NCBI GenBank assembly: GCA_018897875.1
Contig: JAHIKF010000446.1
Location: 1 to 19,041, forward strand
Direction: 5' to 3'
DNA from: Pseudomonadota bacterium
Lineage (GTDB): Bacteria > Desulfobacterota > Desulfobaccia > Desulfobaccales > 0-14-0-80-60-11
Length of the DNA stretch: 19,041 nt
Positions within the stretch are counted from its first letter, which is position 1, and each line of letters starts with the position of its first letter. Below the pieces are notes generated by a model. It was given only the letters and a program-made list of their open reading frames with translations. It was not told the DNA's origin and ran no database searches. Positions 1 through 6,668 of the stretch are shown here, one piece after another. Position numbers and translations under genes: made by a program.

Positions 1-236
1 AGGCCCATGCGCTGCTTCTTCTCCGCGGTGGTTTCCCCTTCTTTCTTCTTGGGGGGCGGCACCCGGCAGGGACCCTGAGAGCAAATCCGGCAGCAGGCGC
101 CTTCGGCGCCGATGGGGCAGGGCTTCATAGCCGCGGCCCGATCCCAAATGGTCTCGACGCCGTCCGCCTTGGCCTTCTTCAGCATCTCCTGGGTCGCGGG
201 GTCAACGGATAGTTTTTCAAAATCTAACTCAGCCAT
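1..236 (-). CDS. cooS: Ni-containing CO dehydrogenase catalytic subunit, N-terminus (partial)
   Basis: This is the N-terminal 78 residues of an anaerobic Ni-Fe CO dehydrogenase; the rest lies beyond the left edge. The enzyme interconverts CO2 and CO in the cytoplasm and, with acetyl-CoA synthase, forms the carbonyl branch of the Wood-Ljungdahl pathway. The visible sequence has the family opening: a VDPATQEM segment, then WDR, then the cysteine cluster CPIGAEGACCRICSQGPCRV at about residues 40-59, which binds the subunit-bridging D and B Fe4S4 clusters. A lysine-rich linker follows. The ATG at 236 is preferred because GGAGGAG sits seven bases upstream. An in-frame ATG at 278 would add 14 residues after a G-run. 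It lies 156 bases downstream of cdhD on the same strand, probably in one transcription unit. The family is clear; acsA and cdhA are alternative names. Confidence 0.9.
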   Translation of the reverse strand, partial: MAELDFEKLSVDPATQEMLKKAKADGVETIWDRAAAMKPCPIGAEGACCRICSQGPCRVPPPKKKEGETTAEKKQRMG

Positions 237-392
237 TAATTTCTCCTCCAGTTTCTTACTTTTAGGGATGACCTTCATGGCCCCCCTTTGGAAACAGAGC
301 CCGATACCCGGAAGTTAAACATGTACTGCGATTGGCTTATAGGGCTGAGCTCTGAGAGAAAAAAAATGATCAGATCCAGGTACGGCGTCGCC

Positions 393-1379
393 TTAGCCGG
401 CCAGCTCCTGGATGATGGTCTTGACCATTTTCACCGATTCCGGATGGCGCATGATGAGCAGATCGCCGCCGGCCAGGAGCAGGTCTACGGCGGTGATGGC
501 TTCCATCAGGATGCCCCGTTTGGTCTGGTCGCCTAACTGCGGCGCCTCTTCGTTAGTCTGCTTGCACTCCTTCACTTTCCACACTTCTTGGCCGACATAG
601 CAGAGGATGGGGGACTGCAGCTTGTCATCTTCCTGGGTGAGGGCGGCCATGCGGTCACGCTCGATGACGGAATAGGTATACTCCATACCGTAGCCCAGGC
701 CGCCGGTGGTGGGATCAACCAGGATCTGGTTGTCTTTAACGCCCAACTGGCCCAGAAGGATGTTCAACTGCTTGGCCAGGTTGACGTCGATGGGGGAGTT
801 AGCCGACACCGAGTGTTTGTAAGCCAGGGCCGCGGCGCCGATCTTCTTGTAGTTCTTGTCCTGCACCGGGCCGATGGTGATGCTCTTGTCGGCGCAGGCC
901 TCGGCCACGGCGGGCAGCACTTCCGCGTCCTTTTCCACGTTGCTGGTGCCGTAAACAATCAACGGCACGTCAATGGCGGCCAACACCTTCTTGGCCGTGG
1001 CCGCGGCCGCTTCGGGGGTGGCGTTGTCCCCGTTGGGATCGGTGCTCACCAGGACCAGGCCGATGGCTTCGGCGCCAAATTCCTTGACGCACTTCTGGGC
1101 CCAAGCTACGGGGTCCTTGGCAACATCTTTGATGGCTGCATACGCCGGGCCGGCCCAGTCCTCGCCCGGATCCTTGTCCCATACTTCCATGGCAATCCGG
1201 GGTTTGTGGGGCATTGCCCCTTCAAACACATAGAAGGGGTAGGAGGTCTCTCCTCCCAGGGTGATGGCTTTATCGCCTTTGCCGATGGTTACTGTTTTGA
1301 TCGCGCCAGAATACTTCTGTTTGGGAATTTCAAACGCCAAGGTAGTTCCCTCCTTAATTTTTCCGGAAATCGCCGGCAT
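393..1379 (-). CDS. cdhD: Corrinoid iron-sulfur protein small subunit (acetyl-CoA decarbonylase/synthase delta)
   Basis: This 328-residue protein is the small (delta, AcsD/CdhD) subunit of the corrinoid iron-sulfur protein, which carries the methyl group between methyltetrahydrofolate and acetyl-CoA synthase. It is a cytoplasmic TIM-barrel protein and pairs with the cobalamin- and cluster-bearing large subunit, which is not in this window. Family-typical stretches are LGGETSYPFYVFEG near residues 41-54, PRIAMEVWD near 60-68, VSTDPNG near 111-117, and DPTTGGLGYGMEYTYSVIERDR in the C-terminal half. Length is close to the known family. The ATG at 1379 has only a weak ribosome site. A possible promoter lies just upstream, after the cooC stop. 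It belongs with the flanking cooS and cooC genes. Its corrinoid need fits the B12 riboswitch and cobaltochelatase found about 1.5 kb away. Confidence 0.92.
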   Translation of the reverse strand: MPAISGKIKEGTTLAFEIPKQKYSGAIKTVTIGKGDKAITLGGETSYPFYVFEGAMPHKPRIAMEVWDKDPGEDWAGPAYAAIKDVAKDPVAWAQKCVKEFGAEAIGLVLVSTDPNGDNATPEAAAATAKKVLAAIDVPLIVYGTSNVEKDAEVLPAVAEACADKSITIGPVQDKNYKKIGAAALAYKHSVSANSPIDVNLAKQLNILLGQLGVKDNQILVDPTTGGLGYGMEYTYSVIERDRMAALTQEDDKLQSPILCYVGQEVWKVKECKQTNEEAPQLGDQTKRGILMEAITAVDLLLAGGDLLIMRHPESVKMVKTIIQELAG

Positions 1380-1417
1380 CTTAACTTTTGGTGAACTGCG
1401 GAGGTATAAACATTGTG

Positions 1418-1447
1418 AAAATAATAATTAACTAGGCAACCTGTCAA
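1418..1447 (-). promoter_or_regulatory. Candidate sigma70-type promoter before cdhD
   Basis: On the minus strand, TTGACA (1447-1442) is followed after 18 bases by TATTTT (1423-1418), about 40 bases before the cdhD start. It lies in the AT-rich 106-base gap between cooC and cdhD. It would let cdhD and cooS be transcribed apart from cooC. This is a sequence match only. Confidence 0.45.
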
Positions 1448-1485
1448 GCAAAAAATCACGCTTGGGAGGATCGCGGGTAATGAAC

Positions 1486-2235
1486 TTAGGTAAATAACCG
1501 GTCAAAGATGGCGTAAGCCCCTTTTAATGCTAATGAATCGGCTGGCAGGGTAAAAGTGGGGCGCCCCTCGTTGTCGAACTCGGCCAACTGGGAATCCTCG
1601 GGGATCAAACCGGCCAATTCGAGGCCTTGGGTGGCAATTTCCTCCGTGGTTTTGGGGCTCAGCCCGTTCGTCACCCGGTTGACGATGAGAACGGCGCGCC
1701 CCACCACAACCTTCAGGGCCTGGGCCAGGTCCTTGAGACGTCGGGCCGCCTGGATCCCGCGCCAGGAAGGGTCGCTCACCAGCACCAGGAGATCCACCGT
1801 ATTGGTGGTGAGACGGCTCATGTGCTCCATGCCCGCTTCGTTGTCCATCAGGACATAAGGATAATTCTTGCCCAGGACCTCCATGAAGCGGGCCACCAGG
1901 TGGTTGGCGGCGCAGTAACAACCGGGGCCTTCGGGCTGGCCCATGGCGATGAGGTCGAAGCCCTCGGCCTCCACCAGGCACTGGTTGATGCGCATCTCGA
2001 TGAGCTGGTCTTTGGTCATGTCCACCATGCCGCCGCTTTTTTTCATCTCTTCCCGGGCCGCGCCCACGGAGTTATTCACCTCGAGCCCCAGAACTTCATT
2101 GAGATTGCTATTGGCGTCAGCGTCCACTGCCAGCACCGGTTTTTGGCCGTGTTCCAACAGATAGCGCAACAGCATACCGGCCACGGTGGTCTTGCCGGTG
2201 CCGCCTTTGCCGGCCATGGCGATGAGAAAACTCAC
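1486..2235 (-). CDS. cooC: CO dehydrogenase nickel-insertion ATPase CooC
   Basis: CooC is a MinD/ParA-type P-loop ATPase that matures the Ni-Fe C-cluster of CO dehydrogenase in the cytoplasm. The 249-residue sequence opens with the deviant Walker A motif GKGGTGKTT (residues 9-17). It has a VDADANSNL switch region near 37-45 and the metal-binding Cys-Tyr-Cys at 106-108 (GPGCYCAANH), diagnostic of CooC, where the dimer binds nickel. A DNEAGMEHMSR segment follows at about 131-141. The start is GTG at 2235, preceded by GGGAGAT. It is the first gene of the minus-strand set cooC-cdhD-cooS, which fits maturation of the neighbouring CO dehydrogenase. Upstream are a good sigma70-like promoter and a CRP/FNR-like palindrome. 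Confidence 0.93.
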   Translation of the reverse strand: MSFLIAMAGKGGTGKTTVAGMLLRYLLEHGQKPVLAVDADANSNLNEVLGLEVNNSVGAAREEMKKSGGMVDMTKDQLIEMRINQCLVEAEGFDLIAMGQPEGPGCYCAANHLVARFMEVLGKNYPYVLMDNEAGMEHMSRLTTNTVDLLVLVSDPSWRGIQAARRLKDLAQALKVVVGRAVLIVNRVTNGLSPKTTEEIATQGLELAGLIPEDSQLAEFDNEGRPTFTLPADSLALKGAYAIFDRLFT

Positions 2236-2252
2236 GATTAGATCTCCCTCAG

Positions 2253-2268
2253 TGTGAAAGTATTCACA
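2253..2268. promoter_or_regulatory. CRP/FNR-superfamily operator candidate at cooC start site
   Basis: A perfect inverted repeat, TGTGAA-AGTA-TTCACA, matches the CRP-type consensus TGTGA-N6-TCACA exactly. It lies just downstream of the TATAAT of the cooC promoter, across the expected transcription start and 18 bases before the GTG codon. A regulator bound here would more likely repress than activate. Which family member binds (HcpR, CooA-like, or other) cannot be told from sequence. Confidence 0.55.
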
Positions 2269-2271
2269 TAA

Positions 2272-2300
2272 ATTATAGAGAAAAATAGAGAAAACGTAAA
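2272..2300 (-). promoter_or_regulatory. Sigma70-type promoter of cooC
   Basis: On the minus strand, TTTACG (2300-2295), a 17-base spacer and a perfect TATAAT (2277-2272) form a promoter about 37 bases upstream of the cooC GTG. The region is strongly AT-rich compared with its surroundings. Confidence 0.65.
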
Positions 2301-2483
2301 GCTCTTTGTGCCATGATCCTTTTCTCCGGCGGGCGGCAATTCAGGCAGATTTCCGGGAAATAAGGCACAATCGATGGGCCTCATATCCAGTCGCCATCAA
2401 ATAAGCGGCCCAGGCGTATGGCTTGCGCCGGCGCCTACAAAAACAGCTCCTTGATCGACACAGGTTGTCAAAAGACAAAATAC

Positions 2484-2513
2484 TTGCGTGGTCGGGGGAA
2501 TAACCATTATAAT
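2484..2513 (+). promoter_or_regulatory. Promoter of tRNA-Gln
   Basis: TTGCGT (2484-2489), an 18-base spacer and a perfect TATAAT (2508-2513) lie 47 bases before the tRNA. The stretch from about 2301 to 2483, between this and the divergent cooC promoter, shows no convincing gene. Confidence 0.6.
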
Positions 2514-2560
2514 TTCTCAGGCTGGGATCGGAAAACGCGGACACTTAGCCGGCCTCATAC

Positions 2561-2634
2561 TGGGGGATCGTCCAATGGCAGGACAGCGGCCTTTGGCGTC
2601 GCTGATCTAGGTTCGAATCCTAGTCCCCCAGCCA
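2561..2634 (+). tRNA. tRNA-Gln, anticodon TTG
   Basis: A 74-base tRNA folds fully. The acceptor TGGGGGA pairs with TCCCCCA, the D stem GTCC with GGAC, and the anticodon stem GCGGC with GTCGC around loop CTTTGGC (anticodon TTG, reading CAA and CAG). The T stem CTAGG pairs with CCTAG around TTCGAAT. The discriminator is G and CCA is encoded. It is isolated, with no other tRNA nearby and no integrase gene in the window. Confidence 0.97.
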
Positions 2635-2724
2635 ACCACCTTAAAGCTCACCCATGGACCCCGGAGAAAGCATACCCTCTCTAAAACTGGCGCCTTCGGG
2701 TGTTGAACAGGGCTATTTTTTTCC

Positions 2725-2754
2725 TTGACAGCCGGAATTAATTGCATATATATT
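2725..2754 (+). promoter_or_regulatory. Promoter of the cobalamin riboswitch-cbiK transcript
   Basis: A perfect TTGACA (2725-2730) is followed by TATATA (2747-2752, 16-base spacer) or TATATT (2749-2754, 18-base spacer). It sits in an AT-rich stretch directly before the riboswitch, so transcription would begin near 2760. Confidence 0.65.
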
Positions 2755-2765
2755 GTGGCTAATAA

Positions 2766-2931
2766 TATTCGGGTGCCCATATAGGGTATAATAGGGAAGC
2801 CGGTGGAAAACCGGCACGGTCCCGCCGCTGTAACCGGGGACGAAACCTGTATAAAGCCACTGTCTCACTGAAGTGAGATGGGAAGGCGCAGGGAGTAGGA
2901 AGATCCGGAAGTCAGAAGACCTGCCCGGATA
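2766..2931 (+). promoter_or_regulatory. Cobalamin (B12) riboswitch
   Basis: This has the conserved cobalamin riboswitch segments in the right order: GGGTGCCC near 2771, GGGAAGCCGGTGGAAAACCGG then CGGTCCCGCCGCTGTAA, AGCCACTG, GGGAAGGCGC, and GGAAGTCAGAAGACCTGCC before 2927. A variable hairpin, TGTCTCACT...AGTGAGATG, lies between. The aptamer binds adenosylcobalamin or a related corrinoid, and high cobalamin normally shuts off the downstream gene. The next gene is a cobalt chelatase of corrinoid synthesis, the expected target. A terminator and a competing hairpin follow, so control is probably by transcription attenuation. Confidence 0.95.
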
Positions 2932-2973
2932 AAGGCTTAAGCCCCTACGAGGCCTAGCGGGCGAAAAGCTCCA

Positions 2974-3005
2974 TTAAGGATCAAGAAGCTGGGTGCAATC
3001 CTTAA
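2974..3005 (+). promoter_or_regulatory. Antiterminator hairpin of the B12 riboswitch
   Basis: TTAAGGAT (2974-2981) is complementary to ATCCTTAA (2998-3005), which is the first eight bases of the terminator's left arm. The two hairpins cannot coexist, as expected for an attenuation switch. The pairing is seen in sequence; the role is inferred. Confidence 0.6.
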
Positions 3006-3031
3006 GTCTCCGTGACTTAAGGATTTTTTTT
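2998..3031 (+). terminator. Intrinsic terminator of the B12 riboswitch
   Basis: ATCCTTAAGTC (2998-3008) pairs perfectly with GACTTAAGGAT (3014-3024) around a five-base loop, followed by a run of T to 3031. It lies 31 bases before the cbiK start, so it is an attenuator in the leader and not the end of an operon. Confidence 0.88.
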
Positions 3032-3061
3032 GTGGCAATCAACCGCATAAAGGAGAGCGAC

Positions 3062-3928
3062 ATGGGAAAGCGGATCAGATTTGGTTGGTTATCTTTGGCA
3101 CTTATCCTCTCCATGATCAGTGCCCCTTGGACCTTGAACGCCGCCGCAACGGCAAAACCCGCCATCGTTTTGGCGGCCTTTGGCACCACCACAGCAGCCT
3201 TTGACACTTACAGCCATTTTGAGAAAAAAGTCAAAGAGCGCTTTCCGGGGTATGAAATCCGCTGGGCCTTCACCTCCCATAAAGTCCGGCACAAGGTCGC
3301 CAAGGAAAAGGGCCAGAAGCTCAATGACCTGGCCACGACCTTGCGAGAATTAAAAGCGGCCGGATATACCCGTGTGGCCATCCAGTCCCTCCATATTGTG
3401 CCGGGGGAGGAGTGGGACAAGAAAATCGTCCAGGTAAGCCGGGAGATCCCCGGCCTAAAAGTCGCCTTGGGAAAACCGCTGCTGAGCAGCCCCAAGGATC
3501 AGGAGCGAGTCCTCCAGACCGTGGCCCAGACTTTTCCCAAGGATTTAAAGCATACCGCGGTGGTCCTGATGGCCCACGGCAGCCCGGTACCCGAGGGGGA
3601 AAAGGCCTATCTAACCTTTGACCGGCTGCTGCGTGCCCGCTACCAGAACGTCTTTTTAGGCGCTGTGGAGCACAAGCCCGCCAAGCAAGAGGCCTTTGAA
3701 GCCGTCAAGAAAGCCAATCCTGCCTCCGTGGTCCTGATGCCCTTCATGTTTGTGGCCGGTGAACATGTGGCCAAGGATATGTTGGGAGATGACCCGGAAA
3801 GCTGGAAATCCGAGCTTCTGAAGCAAAAAGCCTATCGCATCGAGGGGATTAAAAAGGGGCTGGGGTATCAGGACGGGATAATCGCGATCTATTTGGACCA
3901 TCTGGCCCAGGCCTTGAAGAGCTTATAG
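3062..3928 (+). CDS. cbiK: Sirohydrochlorin cobaltochelatase CbiK, exported form
   Basis: CbiK inserts Co2+ into sirohydrochlorin early in anaerobic corrinoid synthesis. The 288-residue protein has a typical signal peptide (MGKRIRFGW, a hydrophobic core to about residue 22, cleavage near LNAAA), so it resembles the periplasmic CbiK of Desulfovibrio and not the cytoplasmic enzyme. Chelatase hallmarks are VLAAFGTTT at 37-43, SLHIVPGEE at 109-117, VLMAHGSP with candidate metal ligand His172, and FVAGEHVAKDM with candidate ligand His235. The ATG at 3062 is chosen because AGGAGAG lies just upstream; an open extension to 2993 runs through the terminator hairpin and is not credible. It follows the B12 riboswitch and precedes a small unknown gene by 62 bases. 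Export points to a role in metal or tetrapyrrole handling outside the cytoplasm as well as, or instead of, B12 synthesis. Confidence 0.92.
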   Translation: MGKRIRFGWLSLALILSMISAPWTLNAAATAKPAIVLAAFGTTTAAFDTYSHFEKKVKERFPGYEIRWAFTSHKVRHKVAKEKGQKLNDLATTLRELKAAGYTRVAIQSLHIVPGEEWDKKIVQVSREIPGLKVALGKPLLSSPKDQERVLQTVAQTFPKDLKHTAVVLMAHGSPVPEGEKAYLTFDRLLRARYQNVFLGAVEHKPAKQEAFEAVKKANPASVVLMPFMFVAGEHVAKDMLGDDPESWKSELLKQKAYRIEGIKKGLGYQDGIIAIYLDHLAQALKSL

Positions 3929-3990
3929 GGAAAGTCGTTCCCATCTTCACCGGGCGAAAAAACTTAACCAAGATCGTCAAGGAGGATTTT

Positions 3991-4248
3991 ATGAAGAGCG
4001 GGCTGATCGTGTATTTAACCGGCGGGGCGGAGTTGCCGGAAGGCTTCGACCTGTTAAGCCATTGCCGGGAAATGGGGTTTACTGCCGACCGGGCGGAACT
4101 GGTGGGCTCCAGGCAAGGATTTTTTGAAGTGAATGATGCCTGGCACTACCTGTTTACCAAGGGGTACGGGAATATCAAACTTCTGGTGGCCCAGGCGGAG
4201 CAAAACTGCTTGCAGCCGGTTCACCCCCCGGTCCGGTTGAGCGGTTAG
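3991..4248 (+). CDS. Small cytoplasmic protein of unknown function in the B12-regulated unit
   Basis: This 85-residue protein is not recognised. It starts MKSGLIVYLTGGAELPEGFD and has no signal peptide, membrane segment or cysteine pair; a single Cys lies in SHCREMGF and another near the C-terminus. The alternation suggests a small alpha/beta fold. A strong ribosome site (AGGAGG, 3980-3985) five bases before the ATG supports translation. It lies 62 bases after cbiK with no terminator between, so it is probably on the same riboswitch-controlled transcript. A role in cobalt, corrinoid or tetrapyrrole handling is only guilt by association. Confidence 0.7.
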   Translation: MKSGLIVYLTGGAELPEGFDLLSHCREMGFTADRAELVGSRQGFFEVNDAWHYLFTKGYGNIKLLVAQAEQNCLQPVHPPVRLSG

Positions 4249-4351
4249 AGAAACCTTGCCGGTAAAACCGGACCAACCGGTGAGGAAAATAGAGCTGGCG
4301 TGAGGTTTTGAAGCCGTCAGATAGATTTTTCCCCTGGTTATGGAACAATAG

Positions 4352-4380
4352 TTGACAAAACTATTTCCGTGTCATAGAGT
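4352..4380 (+). promoter_or_regulatory. Candidate sigma70-type promoter
   Basis: Perfect TTGACA (4352-4357), a 17-base spacer and TAGAGT (4375-4380). Transcription would start near 4387 and run through the terminator-like hairpin at 4436-4487 toward the outer-membrane protein gene at 4616. The 4249-4615 gap contains no gene I can support. Confidence 0.5.
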
Positions 4381-4435
4381 CGGGGAAAATCTGGGGATGA
4401 ACCCCGGATCGTCATACCCTCATAACCTTGAATTG

Positions 4436-4487
4436 AAAGCCACGAAGGCTGTCGCGCCGCAGGCGCTGAGTTTTCGTGGCTTTTTTT
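4436..4487 (+). terminator. Terminator-like hairpin in the leader of the outer-membrane protein gene
   Basis: AAAGCCACGAA (4436-4446) pairs with TTCGTGGCTTT (4473-4483) and enters a run of T (to 4487). Inside the loop GCGCC (4454-4458) pairs with GGCGC (4462-4466) around GCA. It lies 100 bases after the candidate promoter and 128 bases before the next start codon, so it could end a short leader RNA or act as an attenuator. Confidence 0.75.
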
Positions 4488-4615
4488 GTTTCCCGGCCCA
4501 CGGCTTAAGCCCAGGCGAGGCATTCTTCTTCCCGGCATGACGCCGATTATGGCGGCCTGAAGGCCTCCTGGATGCCCCAATTATCTCATTTGGAGTATGG
4601 ATAGGAGAAAACGAC

Positions 4616-5725
4616 ATGCGGTATGTGCGAATCTGGTTGTTCTGCTTATCGTTGTTTTGTTGTGGTTGGCTGGCCACCGGGTGGTTTAACCCGGTAATGG
4701 CGGCTGTGGATAAAGAAAAGGCCACGGCGAAACCCACCGCGGTGGAGGGAGAAATTCAATTTGAAGGACGCGGGGAAGGCTTTAAGCCCGAACCCGCCAA
4801 AGACGAATGTCCCTCAACCTTCGGTCCCATCATCACCGACACCGCCATTCCCATCGAGAAGGGCAAGTTCGCCCTGCAGCCCACCTTTGGGCTGAGTTTT
4901 ACTACCCACAACTTCAGCCCCAGCTGGCGGCGGGTGTCGGCCGGGGGAAATTTCACGTCTTTCGGCATGGATTGGAAATTCACTTACGGCCTGTGTAACA
5001 ACCTGGAGGTCTTCGTGGTCGTCCCCTTTGTCCATAACTGGGCCAATTCCGTCAACGAACCGGGGCCCAAGGGGGAGCGCGCCGCCAGTTTCGGGGGCAT
5101 CGGGGACGTCAATCTGACCTTCAAATACCGCCTGTTGGAAGAGACCGAGACCAGGCCCACGGTGACCGCCCTGTTCGCCACCGATTTTCCCACCGGTCAT
5201 TTCAGGCACTTTAACCCCAGGCGTCTGGGAACCGACGAGATTGGCGGGGGCGCCTATGCCTTCACCACCGGCCTGAACCTGTCCAAGTACATCAAGCCCT
5301 TCGTCTTGTACGGCAATCTCTGGTATACTGTGCAGACTGCGTTCACCGGCCGGGAGGATCGCAGCCCCCTGGTGGCGGCGCTCGATGAGGGCGGCGTGCC
5401 CACCGGCGAGCTGGTGGAAGGCGACCCCTTAGCCACGAAGGTGCGCAACTATCCCCGGGACATCATCACTTTGAACCTGGCGGCGGAGTATCCCATAACT
5501 AAAAAATGGGTCGCCCTTCTGGAACTCACCAGTTCTTGGGACGGCGGGCGCCTGTTCGGCCATAAAGCCAACGTGGCGCCGGTGGCTTTGCTCTCCGTGA
5601 TGCCCGGTATCGAATACATGGCCACGGAAAAATTCTCCCTGGCCCTGGGGGTGAATATCGACCTGGCGGGGAAAAACACCTCCGCCAATATCACCCCCTT
5701 GCTGTCCATGGTCTATGCTTTCTAA
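4616..5725 (+). CDS. Outer-membrane beta-barrel protein, phenol-degradation MetA/transporter-like family
   Basis: A 369-residue exported protein. Residues 1-30 form a signal peptide ending near PVMAA. A low-complexity charged linker follows (to about 65), then alternating aromatic/polar strands typical of a barrel, such as KFALQPTFGLSF, DWKFTYGLCNNLEVFVVVPF and GDVNLTFKYRLLEE. It ends in Phe (SMVYAF), the usual outer-membrane insertion signal. The pattern resembles the Phenol_MetA_deg family of predicted outer-membrane channels, whose substrates are mostly unknown. The ATG is supported by AGGAGAAA eight bases upstream. It lies 24 bases before the next gene, likely co-transcribed. Porin-like permeation of a small molecule is possible, but no substrate can be read from sequence. 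Confidence 0.75.
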   Translation: MRYVRIWLFCLSLFCCGWLATGWFNPVMAAVDKEKATAKPTAVEGEIQFEGRGEGFKPEPAKDECPSTFGPIITDTAIPIEKGKFALQPTFGLSFTTHNFSPSWRRVSAGGNFTSFGMDWKFTYGLCNNLEVFVVVPFVHNWANSVNEPGPKGERAASFGGIGDVNLTFKYRLLEETETRPTVTALFATDFPTGHFRHFNPRRLGTDEIGGGAYAFTTGLNLSKYIKPFVLYGNLWYTVQTAFTGREDRSPLVAALDEGGVPTGELVEGDPLATKVRNYPRDIITLNLAAEYPITKKWVALLELTSSWDGGRLFGHKANVAPVALLSVMPGIEYMATEKFSLALGVNIDLAGKNTSANITPLLSMVYAF

Positions 5726-5749
5726 ACCACCGATAAGGAGGCAGCACTT

Positions 5750-6214
5750 ATGAGACGCCGGCATGTTCTTGGCCTCGGCCTGGCCGCGCTGTTGGGAGCG
5801 GCCCTCATCTGGCCCCCCGCGGCCCTGAGCCAGGGTCGCGGCCAGGGTTTTCGCCCCTGCCCTTATACCCCGTATCAATGCCCTGCAAAGGGCGTCTGCA
5901 AGCCCTTGACCATCACCGGCAAAGTGAGCCAGGTGCTTACAGAGACCTTGCAGGATAAAATGCATCCCGGTATGGCCATACTCGTTGATAGCAAAGACAA
6001 AGGCCGGGTGCGGGTTCACCTGGGACCCGTGTGGTATCTGGAGCGCCAGGAATTTGACCTCGACCCGGGACAGGAAGTGCAGGTTAAGGGAATCTGCCTG
6101 GAGGACAAAGGGGAAACCCGGCTGATCGCCGCCCAGGTGACGGTGGGCGATTCGGTTTTACTGCTCCGGGATCAGGAAGGCCGGCCTATGTGGGAAGCCT
6201 GGCGCAAGCACTGA
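5750..6214 (+). CDS. Small exported protein of unknown function
   Basis: A 154-residue protein with a signal sequence that opens MRRRHVLGLG, runs through a hydrophobic core and ends near ALSQ. The arginines are Tat-like, but a full twin-arginine consensus is not met. The mature part starts with a Cys-containing stretch (PCPYTPYQCPAKGVCK, three cysteines), then a beta-rich domain (LTITGKVSQVL, MAILVDSKDKGRVRVHLGPVWYLE, QEVQVKGICLEDKGETRLIAAQVTVG) that resembles small OB-like beta-barrels of exported proteins in deltaproteobacteria. It ends GRPMWEAWRKH. AAGGAGG precedes the ATG. It follows the barrel gene by 24 bases, so the two probably form a pair acting in the periplasm or outer membrane. 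The function is unknown. Confidence 0.75.
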   Translation: MRRRHVLGLGLAALLGAALIWPPAALSQGRGQGFRPCPYTPYQCPAKGVCKPLTITGKVSQVLTETLQDKMHPGMAILVDSKDKGRVRVHLGPVWYLERQEFDLDPGQEVQVKGICLEDKGETRLIAAQVTVGDSVLLLRDQEGRPMWEAWRKH

Positions 6215-6311
6215 TAGCCGCCGCCGGATAACCTATTTATTCTGCAAAATAATTTAGACGATTACGCTATCTTCGCTCCGGTTTCCACGTTCGGCCTTGA
6301 AAAGTCTTCCG

Positions 6312-6372
6312 TAGGGTGCGTCCTACGCACCATCAATCCAGTTGAGTGGCGGGCGGGGACGCCCGCCCTACC
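6312..6372. repeat. Two-hairpin palindromic element, copy 1 (61 bp)
   Basis: Ends are the inverted pair GTAGGG (6312-6317) and CCCTAC (6367-6372). Inside are two hairpins: GGTGCG/CGCACC (6316-6321 with 6327-6332) and GGCGGGCG/CGCCCGCC (6349-6356 with 6361-6368, loop GGGA). The same plan recurs at 6852-6930 and 8028-8088. REP/BIME-like or a tiny non-autonomous element. Confidence 0.6.
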
Positions 6373-6452
6373 TGACTTTTCATGTTTTACGGGTGGGCCA
6401 CAGGCCCATGAGCAACTGCCTTGAAAAGTTCAAAGTTCAAGGTAAGTTCAAT

Positions 6453-6473
6453 GTAGGGTGCGCACCGCGCACC
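6453..6473. repeat. Single-hairpin relative of the palindromic element
   Basis: GTAGGGTGCG recurs here as in copy 1. GGTGCGC (6457-6463) pairs with GCGCACC (6467-6473) around ACC. It looks like half of the two-hairpin element. Confidence 0.45.
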
Positions 6474-6668
6474 ACGATAAAAAGCCCGCCACTTTTCATA
6501 ATTTGCGGGTGGGCCAAAGGCCCATGAGCCCCTGCTTGAGACCCAGATGAGAAAAATAACGGCTAGTGCCCTTCCAGGCGCCTGCCGCGCCGCCCTGCCC
6601 TTTTCACCTGCCCCGCCTTTTTCTCCGTCCTCAGCCCCGGAAATTTAACCACCCGAAGGTTCGTACCG

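Noticed and set aside
588..1394. Long plus-strand open frame (268 codons) over cdhD
   Set aside because: It is the antisense shadow of cdhD, which has clear family sequence. The shadow protein is Gly/His/Val-rich without recognisable domains.
1627..2241. Plus-strand open frame of 204 codons opposite cooC
   Set aside because: Shadow of cooC, whose Walker A and Cys-Tyr-Cys motifs prove the minus frame.
2341..2544. Minus-strand 67-codon frame between cooC and the tRNA
   Set aside because: Arg/Cys-rich, overlaps the tRNA promoter, has no ribosome site and no recognisable sequence.
2561..2634. tRNA-Gln as an attachment site for an integrated element
   Set aside because: No integrase gene, no direct repeat of the tRNA 3' end and no cargo-like genes in the window; the neighbours are core metabolism.
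4381..4490. Possible cyclic-di-GMP or fluoride riboswitch
   Set aside because: The conserved cores of these classes are not present; only a generic hairpin and terminator can be supported.
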